DNA of 64,000 bases from Kluyvera ascorbata ATCC 33433 (lineage in GTDB: Bacteria; Pseudomonadota; Gammaproteobacteria; Enterobacterales; Enterobacteriaceae): assembly GCF_000735365.1 (NCBI RefSeq), contig NZ_JMPL01000004.1:1-64000 (forward strand), read 5' to 3'. The notes beneath the pieces were generated by a model. The model worked only from the letters and a program-made list of their open reading frames with translations. It had not been told where the DNA came from and ran no database searches. Positions 34,275-44,859 of this stretch are shown here, piece after piece. Within the stretch, counting starts at the first letter, position 1. Each line of letters starts with the position of its first letter. Made by a program: the position numbers and the translations under genes.

Positions 34275-35213
34275 ATGATGGCCCTCCCTCCCCTTTTTCC
34301 CGAACTGACCATGACTGACGCCCTGGCCAATAACCGTATCAATATCCGCGCGCTACGCTACTTCCAGGCGCTTGCCGAAGAGCTGCATTTTGGCCGCGCA
34401 GCAGAGAGGCTGAATATCTCCCAACCGCCGCTGAGCACGCAAATTAAAGAGCTGGAAGAGACGCTGGAAACGAAGCTGTTTGAACGTACCAGCCGAAAAG
34501 TGGTGCTGACCCGCGCGGGTCAGGTATTAAAAACCGAGGTTGACCGCATTCTTAGCGCCACCGAGCAGTCGCTTAACTACGTCCGGCAGATTGGCCGCAG
34601 TGAGCATCGGCACATCAGCATTGGGGTGGTGGGCAGCGCGCTTTGGGGGACGTTGCTCACAAGGCTAAAGGCGTTTAAGGCAAGTCATCCGGACATAGAC
34701 TGGAGCCTACGAGAGCTCTCTCAGCATCAGCAAATTGCTGAACTACGGGCCCGCACAATTGATATCGCCATTAACCGCAACGTCCTGCCCTACGCTGAAA
34801 CCAATATTCGTAATCAGCTTATTGCGCCAGAATCGGTGGCGCTGGCCGTGCCGGAAAACGATCCGTTCTGCCAGCTAGCCGCGGTACCACTGACGGCGTT
34901 GGCTACCCGACCCTTGATTTCGCTTGCCTTCCATCAAAGTGATTTCGCCCGCCAGCTGCACGACCGCTGCGTAGAGGCCGGGTTTTACCCTTTAATTACC
35001 CATCAGGTGAACGAGCCGCAAACGGCACTGGCGCTGGTAAGCGCGGGAATGGGACTGTCTCTGCTGCCGGAAACCTGCGGGCTGATTCACTGGCCTGGCG
35101 TGCGTTTTCTGCCGCTGGAAGAAACGGTACCGGCGGATCTCTATGCGCTGTGGTATGACGAACCGCTGTCGGAACTGATGACCGCGTTTGTGGCAGGATT
35201 ACAGGGGCGTTGA
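34275..35213 (+). CDS. xapR: LysR-family regulator, XapR-like
   Basis: A 312-residue LysR protein. HTH: AEELHFGRAAERLNISQPPLSTQIKEL, discontinued by the effector domain with VNEPQTALALVSAGMGLSLLPE, both resembling E. coli XapR, the xanthosine-responsive activator. The start is set by a strong AGGAGG (34264-34269); ATG 34275 or 34278 follows at proper spacing, giving an N-terminus about 20 residues longer than E. coli XapR. It is the third gene of the unit and probably acts at the dyad upstream of xapA. Confidence 0.78.
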   Translation: MMALPPLFPELTMTDALANNRINIRALRYFQALAEELHFGRAAERLNISQPPLSTQIKELEETLETKLFERTSRKVVLTRAGQVLKTEVDRILSATEQSLNYVRQIGRSEHRHISIGVVGSALWGTLLTRLKAFKASHPDIDWSLRELSQHQQIAELRARTIDIAINRNVLPYAETNIRNQLIAPESVALAVPENDPFCQLAAVPLTALATRPLISLAFHQSDFARQLHDRCVEAGFYPLITHQVNEPQTALALVSAGMGLSLLPETCGLIHWPGVRFLPLEETVPADLYALWYDEPLSELMTAFVAGLQGR

Positions 35214-35227
35214 TGCGGGGTGAAATT

Positions 35228-35259
35228 CCCGGAGTCGGCGCTTACGCGCCTCATCCGGG
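35228..35259. repeat. Single REP unit
   Basis: CCCGGA ... TCCGGG with a GGCGC-TTAC-GCGCC inner stem, between the convergent xapR-like and cysS genes. Confidence 0.75.
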
Positions 35260-35267
35260 TGACTGAC

Positions 35268-36653
35268 TTATTTACGGCGCCAGGTTGTACCCTGCGCGCC
35301 ATCTTCCAGCACGATCCCCATCTCGTTGAGACGGTCACGCGCGGCGTCGGCTGCCGCCCAGTCTTTAGCTTTACGCGCGTCCAGACGCTGCTGGATTAAC
35401 GCTTCAATTTCAGCAACTTCACCGTCATCGGCCTGCGCACCGCTTTGCAGGAACGCTTCAGGTTCCTGTTCCAGCAGGCCCAGCACCGCGGAGAGCTTAC
35501 GCATATGCGACGCCAGCGCGTTGGCGGCATGCATATCTTCGCTCTTCAAACGGTTTACTTCGCGCGCCATATCAAACAGCGCGGAGTAGGCTTCCGGGGT
35601 GTTGAAGTCGTCGTCCATCGCTTCAATAAAGCGCGCTTCGAACGCTTCGCCGCCCGCCGGCGCAACGGATTTGTCGGTACCGCGCAGCGCGGTGTACAGA
35701 CGCTCCAGCGCGGAACGTGCCTGCTTGAGGTTCTCTTCGCTGTAGTTCAGCTGGCTACGGTAGTGGCCGGACATCAGGAAGTAGCGAACGGTTTCAGCGT
35801 CGTAGTACTTCAGCACGTCGCGCACGGTAAAGAAGTTGCCCAGCGATTTAGACATCTTCTCGCGGTCAACCATCACCATGCCGGAGTGCATCCAGTAGTT
35901 CACGTACTCGCCGTCGTGCGCACAGGTAGACTGCGCGATTTCGTTTTCATGGTGCGGGAACATCAGGTCAGAACCGCCGCCGTGAATGTCGAAATGGTTG
36001 CCCAGCTGTTTGCAGTTCATCGCGGAACATTCGATATGCCAGCCCGGGCGACCTTCGCCCCACGGGGATGGCCAGCTTGGCTCGCCCGCTTTGGACATTT
36101 TCCACAGTACGAAGTCCATTGGATCGCGCTTCACGTCAACCACGTCAACGCGAGCGCCAGCCTGCAGCTGATCCAGATCCTGACGCGACAGCTTGCCGTA
36201 GTTCGGATCGGTCGGTACCGAGAACATCACGTCGCCATTGTCCGCCACGTAGGCGTGACCTTTGGCAATCAGCTGCTCGGTGATTTCGATGATTTCGTGA
36301 ATGTGGTGGGTCGCGCGCGGTTCGCTGTCCGGGCGCAGAATGTTCAGCGCGTCGAAGTCTTTGTGCATTTCGACGATCATGCGATCGACCAGCGCGACAA
36401 AGCTTTCGCCGTTTTCGTTAGCGCGCTTGATGATTTTGTCGTCAATATCGGTGATGTTGCGCACGTACTTCAGCTTGTAGCCGAGGAAACGCAGGTAGCG
36501 TGCGACCACGTCAAAGGAGACGAAGGTACGGCCGTGGCCGATATGACAGAGATCGTAAACGGTGATACCACACACGTACATGCCAACTTCTCCGGCATGA
36601 ATGGGCTTAAATTCCTCTTTCTGGCGAGTCATTGTGTTGAAGATTTTTAGCAT
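35268..36653 (-). CDS. cysS: Cysteinyl-tRNA synthetase
   Basis: A 461-residue class I aminoacyl-tRNA synthetase, identical in length to E. coli CysS. Zinc ligands include the Cys of [10 protein letters not shown] and [14 protein letters not shown] motif as CHIGHGR; KMSKS motif as EKMSKSLGN. It charges tRNA-Cys in the cytoplasm. ATG 36653 gives the standard start [11 protein letters not shown]; the frame runs on to 36692 without support. It is divergent from ppiB across a repeat element. Confidence 0.97.
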   Translation of the reverse strand: MLKIFNTMTRQKEEFKPIHAGEVGMYVCGITVYDLCHIGHGRTFVSFDVVARYLRFLGYKLKYVRNITDIDDKIIKRANENGESFVALVDRMIVEMHKDFDALNILRPDSEPRATHHIHEIIEITEQLIAKGHAYVADNGDVMFSVPTDPNYGKLSRQDLDQLQAGARVDVVDVKRDPMDFVLWKMSKAGEPSWPSPWGEGRPGWHIECSAMNCKQLGNHFDIHGGGSDLMFPHHENEIAQSTCAHDGEYVNYWMHSGMVMVDREKMSKSLGNFFTVRDVLKYYDAETVRYFLMSGHYRSQLNYSEENLKQARSALERLYTALRGTDKSVAPAGGEAFEARFIEAMDDDFNTPEAYSALFDMAREVNRLKSEDMHAANALASHMRKLSAVLGLLEQEPEAFLQSGAQADDGEVAEIEALIQQRLDARKAKDWAAADAARDRLNEMGIVLEDGAQGTTWRRK

Positions 36654-36963
36654 CGAGAATTCCATGTTTACGTGTGTGAACCGGGCAAACACTCTAAGGA
36701 TTTCGAGTTGCAGGAAGGCGGCAAGCGAGTGAAACCCGATGAACTTACTCTAGTAAGTGATTCGGGTGAACGAACGCAGCCAACGCACCTGCAACTTGAA
36801 AGACGACGAGTGTACGCCTTAAACGGTATATTCTACCCGTAATTCAACCCGGAAGCAGCACACAATGCAAGATGATCGCGCCGCCCGGTTATGCTATAAC
36901 AGATGCCTATGTGCAGCCCACAGGCGGGCTGAAGCACCACTCTAAACGGAACAGGATGCAGAA
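36654..36963. other. Divergent gap between cysS and ppiB
   Basis: 310 bp with a repetitive hairpin element (36701-36802) and promoter-like DNA near ppiB (TATAAC at about 36894-36899). No ORF. Confidence 0.5.
36701..36802. repeat. About 100-bp imperfect palindromic repeat element
   Basis: Outer arms TTTCGAGTTGCAGG and CCTGCAACTTGAAAG, inner arms around CTTACTCTAGTAAG, so the whole element folds into one long hairpin. The sequence resembles an intergenic repeat I know from several enterobacteria (with GCAGGAAGGCGGCAAG and GAACGCAGCCAAC). It is neither ERIC nor REP. Confidence 0.7.
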
Positions 36964-37458
36964 ATGGTTACTTTCCACACTAATCATGGCGACATCGTCA
37001 TCAAAACCTTCGACGACAAAGCGCCAGAAACAGTTAAAAACTTCCTGGACTACTGCCGCGAAGGTTTCTACAACAACACCATCTTCCACCGTGTTATCAA
37101 CGGTTTCATGATCCAGGGCGGTGGTTTTGAGCCTGGCATGAACCAGAAAACCACCAAAGAAGCTATCAAGAACGAAGCCAACAACGGTCTGAAAAACACC
37201 CGTGGTACGCTGGCAATGGCGCGTACTCAGGCTCCGCACTCCGCTACCGCACAGTTCTTCATCAACGTAGCAGACAACGACTTCCTGAACTTCTCAGGCG
37301 AAAGCCTGCAGGGTTGGGGCTACTGTGTCTTCGCCGAAGTGGTTGAAGGTATGGACGTAGTCGACAAAATTAAAGCCGTCTCTACCGGTCGTAGCGGCAT
37401 GCACCAGGACGTTCCTAAAGAAGACGTTATCATTGAAAGCGTGACCGTCAGCGAGTAA
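36964..37458 (+). CDS. ppiB: Peptidyl-prolyl cis-trans isomerase B (cytoplasmic cyclophilin)
   Basis: A 164-residue cyclophilin accelerating Xaa-Pro isomerisation in the cytoplasm. Conserved active-site sequence [13 protein letters not shown] (catalytic Arg near 43) and [15 protein letters not shown] are present; no signal peptide, which separates it from periplasmic PpiA. AGGA lies 7 bases before ATG 36964. lpxH follows after 3 bases. Confidence 0.97.
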   Translation: MVTFHTNHGDIVIKTFDDKAPETVKNFLDYCREGFYNNTIFHRVINGFMIQGGGFEPGMNQKTTKEAIKNEANNGLKNTRGTLAMARTQAPHSATAQFFINVADNDFLNFSGESLQGWGYCVFAEVVEGMDVVDKIKAVSTGRSGMHQDVPKEDVIIESVTVSE

Positions 37459-37461
37459 TTG

Positions 37462-38184
37462 GTGGCGACATTCTTTATTGCAGATCTTCATCTGCAAACA
37501 GAAGAACCGGCGATTACCGCCGGTTTTCTGCGTTTTTTAGGCGGCGAAGCCCGCCGGGCCGACGCGCTGTACATCTTAGGCGACCTGTTTGAAGCCTGGA
37601 TTGGCGATGACGATCCTAACCCGCTACACCGCGAAGTGGCCTCCGCCATCAAATCGCTGGTCGATTCTGGCGTCCCCTGCTACTTCATCCACGGCAACCG
37701 TGATTTTCTGATCGGCAAACGTTTTGCGGCTGAAAGCGGCATGCAGCTGTTGCCTGAAGAGAAGATGCTCGACCTCTACGGCCGGCGCATTCTGATTATG
37801 CACGGCGACACCCTCTGCACGGATGACCCCGGCTATCTGGCCTTTCGCGCCAAAGTGCACACGCCGTGGATCCAGAAGCTGTTCCTCGCCCTGCCGCTGT
37901 TTATCCGCCGCCGTATTGCCCAGAAGATGCGCAATGACAGCAAGGCCGCTAACAGCAGTAAGTCGATGGAAATCATGGACGTAAACCCGCAGGCGGTCAT
38001 CGACGTAATGGAGAAACATCACGTGCAGTGGCTAATTCACGGACATACCCATCGCCCGGATATCCACGCGCTTGAGGCTAACGGCGACGAGGCGTTTCGC
38101 GCGGTACTTGGTGCCTGGCATACTGAAGGTTCGCTTATCCGCGTCACCAAAGACGACGTGACGCTTATCGCCTTCCCATTTTAA
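37462..38184 (+). CDS. lpxH: UDP-2,3-diacylglucosamine pyrophosphatase LpxH
   Basis: A 240-residue calcineurin-like metallophosphoesterase for lipid A synthesis; it hydrolyses UDP-diacylglucosamine to lipid X at the inner membrane. Metal motifs: DLH (residues 8-10), [26 protein letters not shown] and GHTHRP. GTG 37462 gives the standard [10 protein letters not shown] start (240 residues as in E. coli); the preceding TTG is less likely. It is three bases after ppiB and probably co-transcribed. Confidence 0.96.
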   Translation: MATFFIADLHLQTEEPAITAGFLRFLGGEARRADALYILGDLFEAWIGDDDPNPLHREVASAIKSLVDSGVPCYFIHGNRDFLIGKRFAAESGMQLLPEEKMLDLYGRRILIMHGDTLCTDDPGYLAFRAKVHTPWIQKLFLALPLFIRRRIAQKMRNDSKAANSSKSMEIMDVNPQAVIDVMEKHHVQWLIHGHTHRPDIHALEANGDEAFRAVLGAWHTEGSLIRVTKDDVTLIAFPF

Positions 38185-38215
38185 TTTTTCCCCTTTATTA
38201 CCCCGTCGCATGGCG

Positions 38216-38231
38216 ACGCAACCGTTTTCCT
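38216..38231. promoter_or_regulatory. PurR box of purEK
   Basis: ACGCAACCGTTTTCCT, a near-consensus PurR operator, about 75 bp before purE, as in E. coli purEK. Confidence 0.88.
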
Positions 38232-38303
38232 TGCCCGTTTTCCATGTTATTCTCTGTGGCCTCTAACGTCGTGTGCAGCACACCCACAGGAGTTTTAAGA
38301 CGC

Positions 38304-38813
38304 ATGTCTTCCCGCAATAATCCGGCACGTATCGCCATCGTGATGGGGTCCAAAAGCGACTGGGCTACCATGCAGTTCGCCACAGAAATCCTCGATATTC
38401 TGAACGTTCCTCACCATGTTGAAGTGGTTTCCGCCCACCGTACGCCCGATAAACTGTTCAGCTTTGCCGAAGCGGCAGAAGAGAACGGTTACCAGGTGAT
38501 TATTGCCGGTGCCGGCGGTGCAGCCCATTTACCCGGAATGATTGCCGCCAAAACTCTGGTGCCGGTACTCGGCGTACCGGTACAAAGCGCTGCATTAAGC
38601 GGCGTAGACAGCCTCTACTCTATCGTCCAGATGCCGCGCGGTATTCCGGTGGGGACGCTGGCTATCGGTAAAGCAGGTGCCGCTAACGCCGCCCTGCTTG
38701 CCGCACAGATTCTGGCTCAGCACGATGCCGAACTGCATCAACGTCTTGCTGACTGGCGTAAATCGCAGACCGATGAAGTACTGGATAACCCAGACCCACG
38801 AGGTGCGGCATGA
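38304..38813 (+). CDS. purE: N5-carboxyaminoimidazole ribonucleotide mutase PurE
   Basis: A 169-residue octameric enzyme of purine synthesis that converts N5-CAIR to CAIR. Motifs: MGSKSDW (phosphate site), SAHRTPD (catalytic His), [16 protein letters not shown] lies 12 bases before ATG 38304; a longer frame is open to 38244 but would start ahead of that site. The stop overlaps purK. Confidence 0.97.
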   Translation: MSSRNNPARIAIVMGSKSDWATMQFATEILDILNVPHHVEVVSAHRTPDKLFSFAEAAEENGYQVIIAGAGGAAHLPGMIAAKTLVPVLGVPVQSAALSGVDSLYSIVQMPRGIPVGTLAIGKAGAANAALLAAQILAQHDAELHQRLADWRKSQTDEVLDNPDPRGAA

Positions 38814-39877
38814 AGCAGGTCTGCGTGCTGGGCAACGGTCAGCTAGGTCGTATGCTGCGTCAGGCCGGTGAGCCGCTGGGTATTGCCGTCTGGCCGGTGG
38901 GCTTAGAAGCGGACCCGGCAGCCGTGCCGTTCCAGCAAAGCGTCATCACCGCAGAGATTGAACGCTGGCCGGAAACCGCCCTGACCCGCGAACTGGCCGA
39001 ACACACCGCGTTTGTTAACCGTGACGTATTCCCGATTATCGCCGACCGTCTGACGCAAAAGCAGCTGTTCGATAAGCTGAATCTGGCAACCGCCCCGTGG
39101 CAGCTGCTGGCAAGCGCCGACGAGTGGCCTGAGGTGTTTGGTCGTTTAGGTGAGCTGGCTATCGTTAAGCGCCGCACCGGCGGCTACGATGGCCGTGGCC
39201 AGTGGCGTCTGCGTAAAGACGAAACCGCACAGCTGCCTGCCGAGTGCTACGGCGAGTGCATCGTTGAGCAAGGCATTAACTTCTCTGGTGAAGTGTCGCT
39301 GGTTGGCGCGCGCGCCCACGATGGCAGCACCGTGTTCTATCCGCTGACCCAAAACCTGCACCAGGACGGCATTCTGCGCATGAGCGTCGCTTTCCCACAG
39401 GCGGACGCACAGCAGCAGGCTCAGGCTGAATCCATGCTCAGCGCCATTATGCAGGAGCTGGGCTACGTCGGCGTGATGGCGATGGAGTGCTTCGTCACCC
39501 CTGGTGGGCTGCTGATTAACGAACTGGCACCACGCGTGCACAACAGCGGCCACTGGACGCAAAACGGCGCGTCCATCAGCCAGTTTGAGCTGCATCTGCG
39601 CGCCATTACTGACCTGCCGCTGCCGCCACCGGTGGTTAACAGCCCGTCGGTGATGGTGAACCTGATTGGTACCGACCTGAACTACGACTGGCTGAAGCTG
39701 CCGCTGGTGCACCTGCACTGGTACGACAAAGAGGTACGCGAGGGCCGCAAAGTGGGCCACCTGAACCTCAATGACAGCGACACCGGCCGCCTCAGCGCCA
39801 CGCTGGAAGCGATGGTACCCCTGCTGCCACCGGAGTACGCGAGCGGTATTGCCTGGGCGCAATCACGCCTGAAGTAA
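38810..39877 (+). CDS. purK: N5-carboxyaminoimidazole ribonucleotide synthase PurK
   Basis: A 355-residue ATP-grasp enzyme that carboxylates AIR with bicarbonate and ATP, feeding PurE. Motifs: [19 protein letters not shown] at the N-terminus, [14 protein letters not shown] in the ATP-grasp domain, and [17 protein letters not shown] overlaps the purE stop (ATGA). Confidence 0.97.
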   Translation: MKQVCVLGNGQLGRMLRQAGEPLGIAVWPVGLEADPAAVPFQQSVITAEIERWPETALTRELAEHTAFVNRDVFPIIADRLTQKQLFDKLNLATAPWQLLASADEWPEVFGRLGELAIVKRRTGGYDGRGQWRLRKDETAQLPAECYGECIVEQGINFSGEVSLVGARAHDGSTVFYPLTQNLHQDGILRMSVAFPQADAQQQAQAESMLSAIMQELGYVGVMAMECFVTPGGLLINELAPRVHNSGHWTQNGASISQFELHLRAITDLPLPPPVVNSPSVMVNLIGTDLNYDWLKLPLVHLHWYDKEVREGRKVGHLNLNDSDTGRLSATLEAMVPLLPPEYASGIAWAQSRLK

Positions 39878-39886
39878 GCCTTAAAT

Positions 39887-39916
39887 GCCGGGGAAAGCAA
39901 CTTATCCTTCCCCGGC
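39887..39916 (+). terminator. Hairpin after purEK
   Basis: GCCGGGGAA and its exact complement with a 12-base loop, 10 bp after the purK stop. No U-run follows, so termination may be partial. Confidence 0.6.
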
Positions 39917-39984
39917 CCCCTCTCTGAAGCGTAAAATCCCGCCATTATCGCGTTACCCCCGATTAAATTAAGAAGGATTTCCCC

Positions 39985-41073
39985 ATGGATAATGGGACGG
40001 ATTACTGCGCTATTCTGCGCGCGGAAACGCCCATCATTGACGTGCGTGCCCCCGTCGAGTTTGCTCAGGGCGCGATGCCCGCGGCAGTCAACCTGCCGCT
40101 AATGAACGACGCTGAGCGCGCCGCCGTTGGCACCTGCTATAAACGTCAGGGGCCCGAGGCGGCGCTGGCATTGGGGCATAAACTGGTCTCCGGGCAGACG
40201 CGCCAACAGCGCATTGACGCCTGGCTCGATGCCTGTCGTCGCGCGCCGCAGGGTTATCTGTGCTGCGCCCGGGGCGGCCAGCGTTCGCATATCACCCAGA
40301 GTTGGATCAAAGAAAACGGTCTTGATTACCCGCTGATCGTCGGCGGCTATAAGGCGCTACGCCAGGCTGCCATTAAGGCTACCGAGGAACTGGTGCGCCA
40401 TCCGATCGTGCTGATCGGCGGCTGTACCGGTAATGGCAAAACGCCATTGGTGCGCCAACAGCCGCAGGGGATCGATCTCGAAGGGCTCGCTCACCATCGC
40501 GGGTCGTCGTTTGGTCGTACGTTAACACCGCAGTTTTCTCAGGCTACCTTTGAGAACCATCTGGCAACCGCGCTGCTAAAAGGCGCATATCAGCAGGACA
40601 AGGTTCGCTGGGTGCTGGAAGATGAAGGTCATATGATCGGCGCTAACCACCTGCCGGAATGCCTGCGCGATCGCATGGCTCAGGCACCGATCGCAGTGGT
40701 TGAAGATCCGTTCGAACTGCGTCTCGAGCGTCTGCGTGAAGAGTATTTCACCCATATGCACCGCGACTTTACCGCCGCGTTTGGTGAAGAAAAAGGCTGG
40801 GAAGAGTACAGCGCCTATCTGCACCACGGCCTGTTCGCCATTCGCCGTCGCCTGGGGCTACAGCGTTTTGCCGAACTGACCGCCACGCTTGATGAGGCGC
40901 TGGCTGAACAGCAGCGCAGCGGTTCAACCGAGGCACACTTTGCCTGGCTGGTGCCGCTGCTCAACGAGTATTACGACCCGATGTACCGCTATCAGTTGGA
41001 AAAGAAAGCCAGCAAAATCGTCTTCCGCGGTACGTCTGAAGACGTGGTGCACTGGCTGTCAACGCACGCTTAA
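39985..41073 (+). CDS. selU: tRNA 2-selenouridine synthase SelU (MnmH, YbbB)
   Basis: A 362-residue enzyme that replaces sulfur by selenium in mnm5s2U34 of tRNAs, via a geranylated intermediate. The rhodanese domain has its catalytic Cys in [12 protein letters not shown] (near 95) and a P-loop GGCTGNGKT follows (near 150). AAGGA lies about 8 bases before ATG 39985. The gene converges on the ABC ATPase gene: the two stop codons share TTAA. Confidence 0.95.
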   Translation: MDNGTDYCAILRAETPIIDVRAPVEFAQGAMPAAVNLPLMNDAERAAVGTCYKRQGPEAALALGHKLVSGQTRQQRIDAWLDACRRAPQGYLCCARGGQRSHITQSWIKENGLDYPLIVGGYKALRQAAIKATEELVRHPIVLIGGCTGNGKTPLVRQQPQGIDLEGLAHHRGSSFGRTLTPQFSQATFENHLATALLKGAYQQDKVRWVLEDEGHMIGANHLPECLRDRMAQAPIAVVEDPFELRLERLREEYFTHMHRDFTAAFGEEKGWEEYSAYLHHGLFAIRRRLGLQRFAELTATLDEALAEQQRSGSTEAHFAWLVPLLNEYYDPMYRYQLEKKASKIVFRGTSEDVVHWLSTHA

Positions 41074-42041
41074 ACCTTAAATAGCCAGCAGGCCGCAAAG
41101 TGGCGAGGGGCAATCTCCTGCATCGGCGGCTCCTGCTGCTGGCACTGTGGCATAGCCTGCGGACAGCGGCTGCAAAAACGACAGCCGCTGATTTCCTCAG
41201 TCGGGCTCGGAAGCTCACCTTTCAGTCCACCCAACTCCAGTTGCTGTATTCGCGGGTCAGGCACCGGCACCGAGGCCAGCAGCGCCTGCGTATACGGGTG
41301 CGCCGGGTGCTGATACAGCTCGCCCGCTGGCGCTACCTCCACCAGTTTACCCAGGTACATCACGCCAATACGGCTGGAAATATGCCGCACCATCGACAAA
41401 TCATGAGCGATAAACAGGTAGGTCAGGCCAAGCTCCTGCTGAAGATCCTGCAAAATATTCACCACCTGCGCCTGCACCGAAACGTCCAGCGCCGACAAAG
41501 GCTCATCGCACAATACAAACTCCGGGCGTACCGACAGCGCGCGGGCAATACTGATGCGCTGGCGCTGGCCGCCGCTGAACTCATGCGGGAAGCGAGTCAA
41601 ATGCTCAGGCTTAAGCCCGACCTTGTACAGCATCTCCTGGGCGCGTTCGCGCTGGGTGTGTGCATCGTAGCCATGAATTTTCATCGGCTCCGCCACCAGC
41701 TGCTGCACCGTCATGCCCGGGTTAAGCGACGACCAGGGGTCCTGGAATATCGCCTGCATTCGGCGACGCAGCGGTTTGAGCGTTTTCTCTGAGGCCTGCG
41801 CGATATCCTGCCCGTCAAAGGCGATGTCGCCGGAAGTAATATCAAACAGGCGCAGAATTGCACGCCCCACGGTGGACTTACCGCAGCCCGACTCGCCGAC
41901 CAGGCCAAAGGTCTCTCCGGGCTGAATATCAAAGCTGACGCCATCGACCGCTTTAACCACCCGCTTCTGACTGAATATGCCGCCATTTAGCGCATAGTGT
42001 TTACGCACGTCGCGCAGACGAATTAACGGGAACTCGCTCAT
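41070..42041 (-). CDS. Peptide-type ABC transporter ATPase, DppF/OppF-like
   Basis: A 323-residue ATP-binding subunit. Walker [10 protein letters not shown], signature FSGGQRQRI, Walker B FVLCDEP, and the C-terminal oligopeptide-transporter domain with a Cys-rich [14 protein letters not shown]. Start ATG 42041 overlaps the preceding gene by ATGA; the frame's earlier start would bury this. It powers import through the DppBC-like permeases upstream. It is the last gene of the five-gene operon. Confidence 0.93.
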   Translation of the reverse strand: MSEFPLIRLRDVRKHYALNGGIFSQKRVVKAVDGVSFDIQPGETFGLVGESGCGKSTVGRAILRLFDITSGDIAFDGQDIAQASEKTLKPLRRRMQAIFQDPWSSLNPGMTVQQLVAEPMKIHGYDAHTQRERAQEMLYKVGLKPEHLTRFPHEFSGGQRQRISIARALSVRPEFVLCDEPLSALDVSVQAQVVNILQDLQQELGLTYLFIAHDLSMVRHISSRIGVMYLGKLVEVAPAGELYQHPAHPYTQALLASVPVPDPRIQQLELGGLKGELPSPTEEISGCRFCSRCPQAMPQCQQQEPPMQEIAPRHFAACWLFKV

Positions 42042-43015
42042 GCAGATGCCTCCTGTTGTACCCCTAACCAGCACGCCACCCGATGTCCTTCACCGCAGGT
42101 CCGAAAGGCGGGCGAACTATCGCACTGTGGCATTCGCTGCGAGCAGCGTTCTGCAAACGGGCAGCCCGGCGGCGGGTTAAGCAGGCCCGGAGGCGAACCT
42201 TCAATCGGCGACAGCCGATGTTCCGGGTCGTCAGCGCGCGGTAAAGAGGCCAGCAGGCCGCGGGTATACGGGTGCGCCGGACGCAGGAAAATATCCTCAA
42301 CGCTCCCCTCTTCCATCACCAGCCCGCCGTACATGACGACTACGCGACTACACATCTGCGCCACCACGCCAAGGTCGTGAGTAATCAGCATAATGGCCGT
42401 CTGCGTTTGCTGTTGCAGCGATTTCAACAACCGCAGGATCTGTGCCTGAATCGTCACGTCCAGCGCCGTTGTCGGTTCATCAGCAATCAGCAGTTGAGGG
42501 TCGCAGGAGAGCGCAATGGCAATCATCACCCGCTGGCGCATACCGCCGCTAAACTCATGCGGATATTGGTTAAAGCGCCGCGAGGCATCGGCAATTCCAA
42601 CGCTATCGAGCATCGCCAGCGCTTTCTCTTTGGCAGCGCTGCGGCTCAGCCCTTTATTGCGCATCAGGATTTCCGTCATTTGACGACCAATGGTCAGCAC
42701 CGGATTCAGAGCGGTCATCGGGTCCTGGAAAATCATGGCAATCTCATTGCCGCGAATCTGTCGCATCTGCTGCGGCGTTTTTTGCGCCAGACAGTCTCCG
42801 CGAAAGCGCACGCTGCCGCCGGTAATTTTGCCGTTATTCCCCAGCAGTTGCAGGATCGATTTACAGGTAACGCTTTTCCCGCAACCTGACTCGCCAACGA
42901 TCCCGATCAATTCCCCGGCGTTCAGCGAAAAACTGACGCCGCGCACCGCGTGAACCTCGCCATCGCGGGTAAAAAATGAGGTCTGTAGATTCTCAAGCTC
43001 AAGTAAATCAGGCAT
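42038..43015 (-). CDS. Peptide-type ABC transporter ATPase, DppD/OppD-like
   Basis: A 325-residue ATPase: Walker [10 protein letters not shown] (near 43), signature FSGGMRQRV, Walker B LLIADEP, and the terminal Cys-rich GCPFAERCSQRMPQC. ATG 43015 overlaps the upstream permease by 8 bases and has GGGAG 9 bases ahead. Works as a heterodimer with the following gene's product. Confidence 0.93.
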   Translation of the reverse strand: MPDLLELENLQTSFFTRDGEVHAVRGVSFSLNAGELIGIVGESGCGKSVTCKSILQLLGNNGKITGGSVRFRGDCLAQKTPQQMRQIRGNEIAMIFQDPMTALNPVLTIGRQMTEILMRNKGLSRSAAKEKALAMLDSVGIADASRRFNQYPHEFSGGMRQRVMIAIALSCDPQLLIADEPTTALDVTIQAQILRLLKSLQQQTQTAIMLITHDLGVVAQMCSRVVVMYGGLVMEEGSVEDIFLRPAHPYTRGLLASLPRADDPEHRLSPIEGSPPGLLNPPPGCPFAERCSQRMPQCDSSPAFRTCGEGHRVACWLGVQQEASA

Positions 43016-43853
43016 CGCGGTTGGCTCCCGGCTCGAAGGCGGTACGGAAGACATCGCCCAGCACGTTAAAACTAAATACGGTCAACAAAATCAGAATCCC
43101 CGGGAACATCGCCAGCCATGAGGCATCACCGATGTAGGACTGTGCGTTGTTAAGCATACTGCCCCACGAGGCGGCGGGCTGCTGTACGCCAAGGCCGAGA
43201 AAGCTGAGCGTCGATTCCATCAGGATGGCCGAGGCGATATTCAGCGTGGCAGCCACGATAATGGTCGGCAGTACGCCGGGAATAATATGGCGGGCAATAA
43301 TGCGCAGCGGGTTTTCCCCCGACGCGCGGGCGTATAGCACGTATTCACGCTCCTTGACGGACAGCGTTTCGGCACGCACCAGGCGGGACATATTCATCCA
43401 CGTTAACAGGCTGATAATCATAATAATATTATCGACGCCCGGCTTCAGGTACGCATTCAGCACCAACAGCAGGAAGAAGGCGGGAATCGCCATCAGAATA
43501 TCGACAGCGCGCATCATCAGGTTATCCAGCCAGCCGCCGAAATAGCCGCTTATCGTCCCGACGAGGGTGCCAATCAGGGTGGAGAACAGCATCGCCAGAA
43601 AACCAACCATCAGCGAAATCCGCCCGCCGGAGAGCGCGCGGGTGAAGTAGTCACGGCCGTATTCATCGGTGCCGAACCAGTGCGCCGCATCAGGGGGTAA
43701 CATGCGCGAGGCGAGCGACATCTGGTCGGGATCGTAAGGGCTTAAGCCTGCGGACAGCGCCGCAACCACAAAAATAAACAGCACCAGCAGGGAAAACTGC
43801 GCCGGACGATTGCGGCGGAGCTGGTGGCGAACGTTTTGCCAACGTCGATTCAT
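43008..43853 (-). CDS. Peptide-type ABC transporter permease, DppC/OppC-like
   Basis: A 281-residue permease with an N-terminal helix and a BPD-transporter domain. The EAA coupling loop appears as ARASGENPLRIIARHIIPGVLP (split here as two parts: ARASGENPLRII and ARHIIPGVLP). Start ATG 43853, 6 bp after the DppB-like gene. Partner of the DppB-like protein in the inner membrane. Confidence 0.93.
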   Translation of the reverse strand: MNRRWQNVRHQLRRNRPAQFSLLVLFIFVVAALSAGLSPYDPDQMSLASRMLPPDAAHWFGTDEYGRDYFTRALSGGRISLMVGFLAMLFSTLIGTLVGTISGYFGGWLDNLMMRAVDILMAIPAFFLLLVLNAYLKPGVDNIIMIISLLTWMNMSRLVRAETLSVKEREYVLYARASGENPLRIIARHIIPGVLPTIIVAATLNIASAILMESTLSFLGLGVQQPAASWGSMLNNAQSYIGDASWLAMFPGILILLTVFSFNVLGDVFRTAFEPGANRDA

Positions 43854-43859
43854 CGTCAG

Positions 43860-44813
43860 TTACCTCAAAGTACGAATGCGGGGATCGGCAAAGCGATACA
43901 GCAGATCGGCCAGCAGGTTGCCAACGATCAGCATCAACGACGACAGCAGGATAATGGCCATGATCAGCGGGTAATCCAGCGAGGTGATCGCCTGGATCCC
44001 CAGCAGCCCCATCCCCGGCCAGGAGAAGACGCTTTCGGTCACATACGCCCCGACCACCAGCTCACCAAACGACAGTCCAAACAGGGTGATCACCGGCAGC
44101 AGCACGTTCTTCAGCACATGACGGAACAGGATCGTGCGGTAGGTTGCACCATAGGCCAACTGAGTCTGTACGTAGTCCGCGGACAGTTGGGTGATCGTGT
44201 TAGAACGCACATAGCGTACGTAGGTCGACAGGTTGTAAAACGTCAGGGCAATACAGGGCAGAATGCCGTGCCGCAGCACATCGAGCCAGCTGTCTTCCAT
44301 GCCGATCGTGCGCATCCCCATACTCGGGAACCAGTTAAGCTGCACGGAAAAAACGGTAATCAGCAGAATGCCGAACCAGAAAATCGGCACCGAAATCCCC
44401 ACGTACGCAAACAGGTTCAGCACGTAGTCGAGCCAACGATGTTTGAAAGCACCGGCCAGCAGGCCGAGCGGAACCGCCAGCACAATGGCCAGCAGCAGAG
44501 ACGCGCCCATCAAACCGAGGGTGGCGGGGATCCGTTCGATGATCATCTCCAGCACCGGACGGTGGTAAATCAGCGAATACCCGAGATCGCCATGCAGGAT
44601 ATTTTTCAGCCACAGCAGGTATTGGGTGACCAGCGGTTTATCCAGCCCAAGGCTATGACGAATATGCTCAATATCCTCCGGCGACATTCGTGGCGTAATG
44701 TACGCCTGAACAGGATCACCCGGGGCGAGCTTTACCAGCAAAAACGCCACCAGCGAGATAAAGAAAAGCATCGGCAGCAGTTGCAGCAGCCGACGAGTCA
44801 ACATTGTGTTCAC
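43860..44813 (-). CDS. Peptide-type ABC transporter permease, DppB/OppB-like
   Basis: A 317-residue permease beginning TRRLLQLLPMLFFISLVAF with the family's LAPGDP motif after TM1 and the coupling loop YGATYRTILFRHVLKNVLLP. GTG 44813 has AGGGA about 5 bases upstream; ATG 44804 is an alternative. A strong hairpin separates it from the substrate-binding gene. Confidence 0.92.
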   Translation of the reverse strand: MNTMLTRRLLQLLPMLFFISLVAFLLVKLAPGDPVQAYITPRMSPEDIEHIRHSLGLDKPLVTQYLLWLKNILHGDLGYSLIYHRPVLEMIIERIPATLGLMGASLLLAIVLAVPLGLLAGAFKHRWLDYVLNLFAYVGISVPIFWFGILLITVFSVQLNWFPSMGMRTIGMEDSWLDVLRHGILPCIALTFYNLSTYVRYVRSNTITQLSADYVQTQLAYGATYRTILFRHVLKNVLLPVITLFGLSFGELVVGAYVTESVFSWPGMGLLGIQAITSLDYPLIMAIILLSSLMLIVGNLLADLLYRFADPRIRTLR

Positions 44814-44832
44814 GACATTCCCTTCACAAAAA

Positions 44833-44850
44833 GCCCCCGACGTCGGGGGC
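44833..44850 (-). terminator. Internal terminator between substrate-binding protein and permease genes
   Basis: An 18-base perfect palindrome, GCCCCCGA/TCGGGGGC around CG, followed on the minus strand by TTTTTG. It sits 9 bp after the binding-protein stop and 19 bp before the permease start. It should terminate most transcripts, so the binding protein is made in excess over the membrane complex. Confidence 0.85.
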
Positions 44851-44859
44851 TAATAGCGC

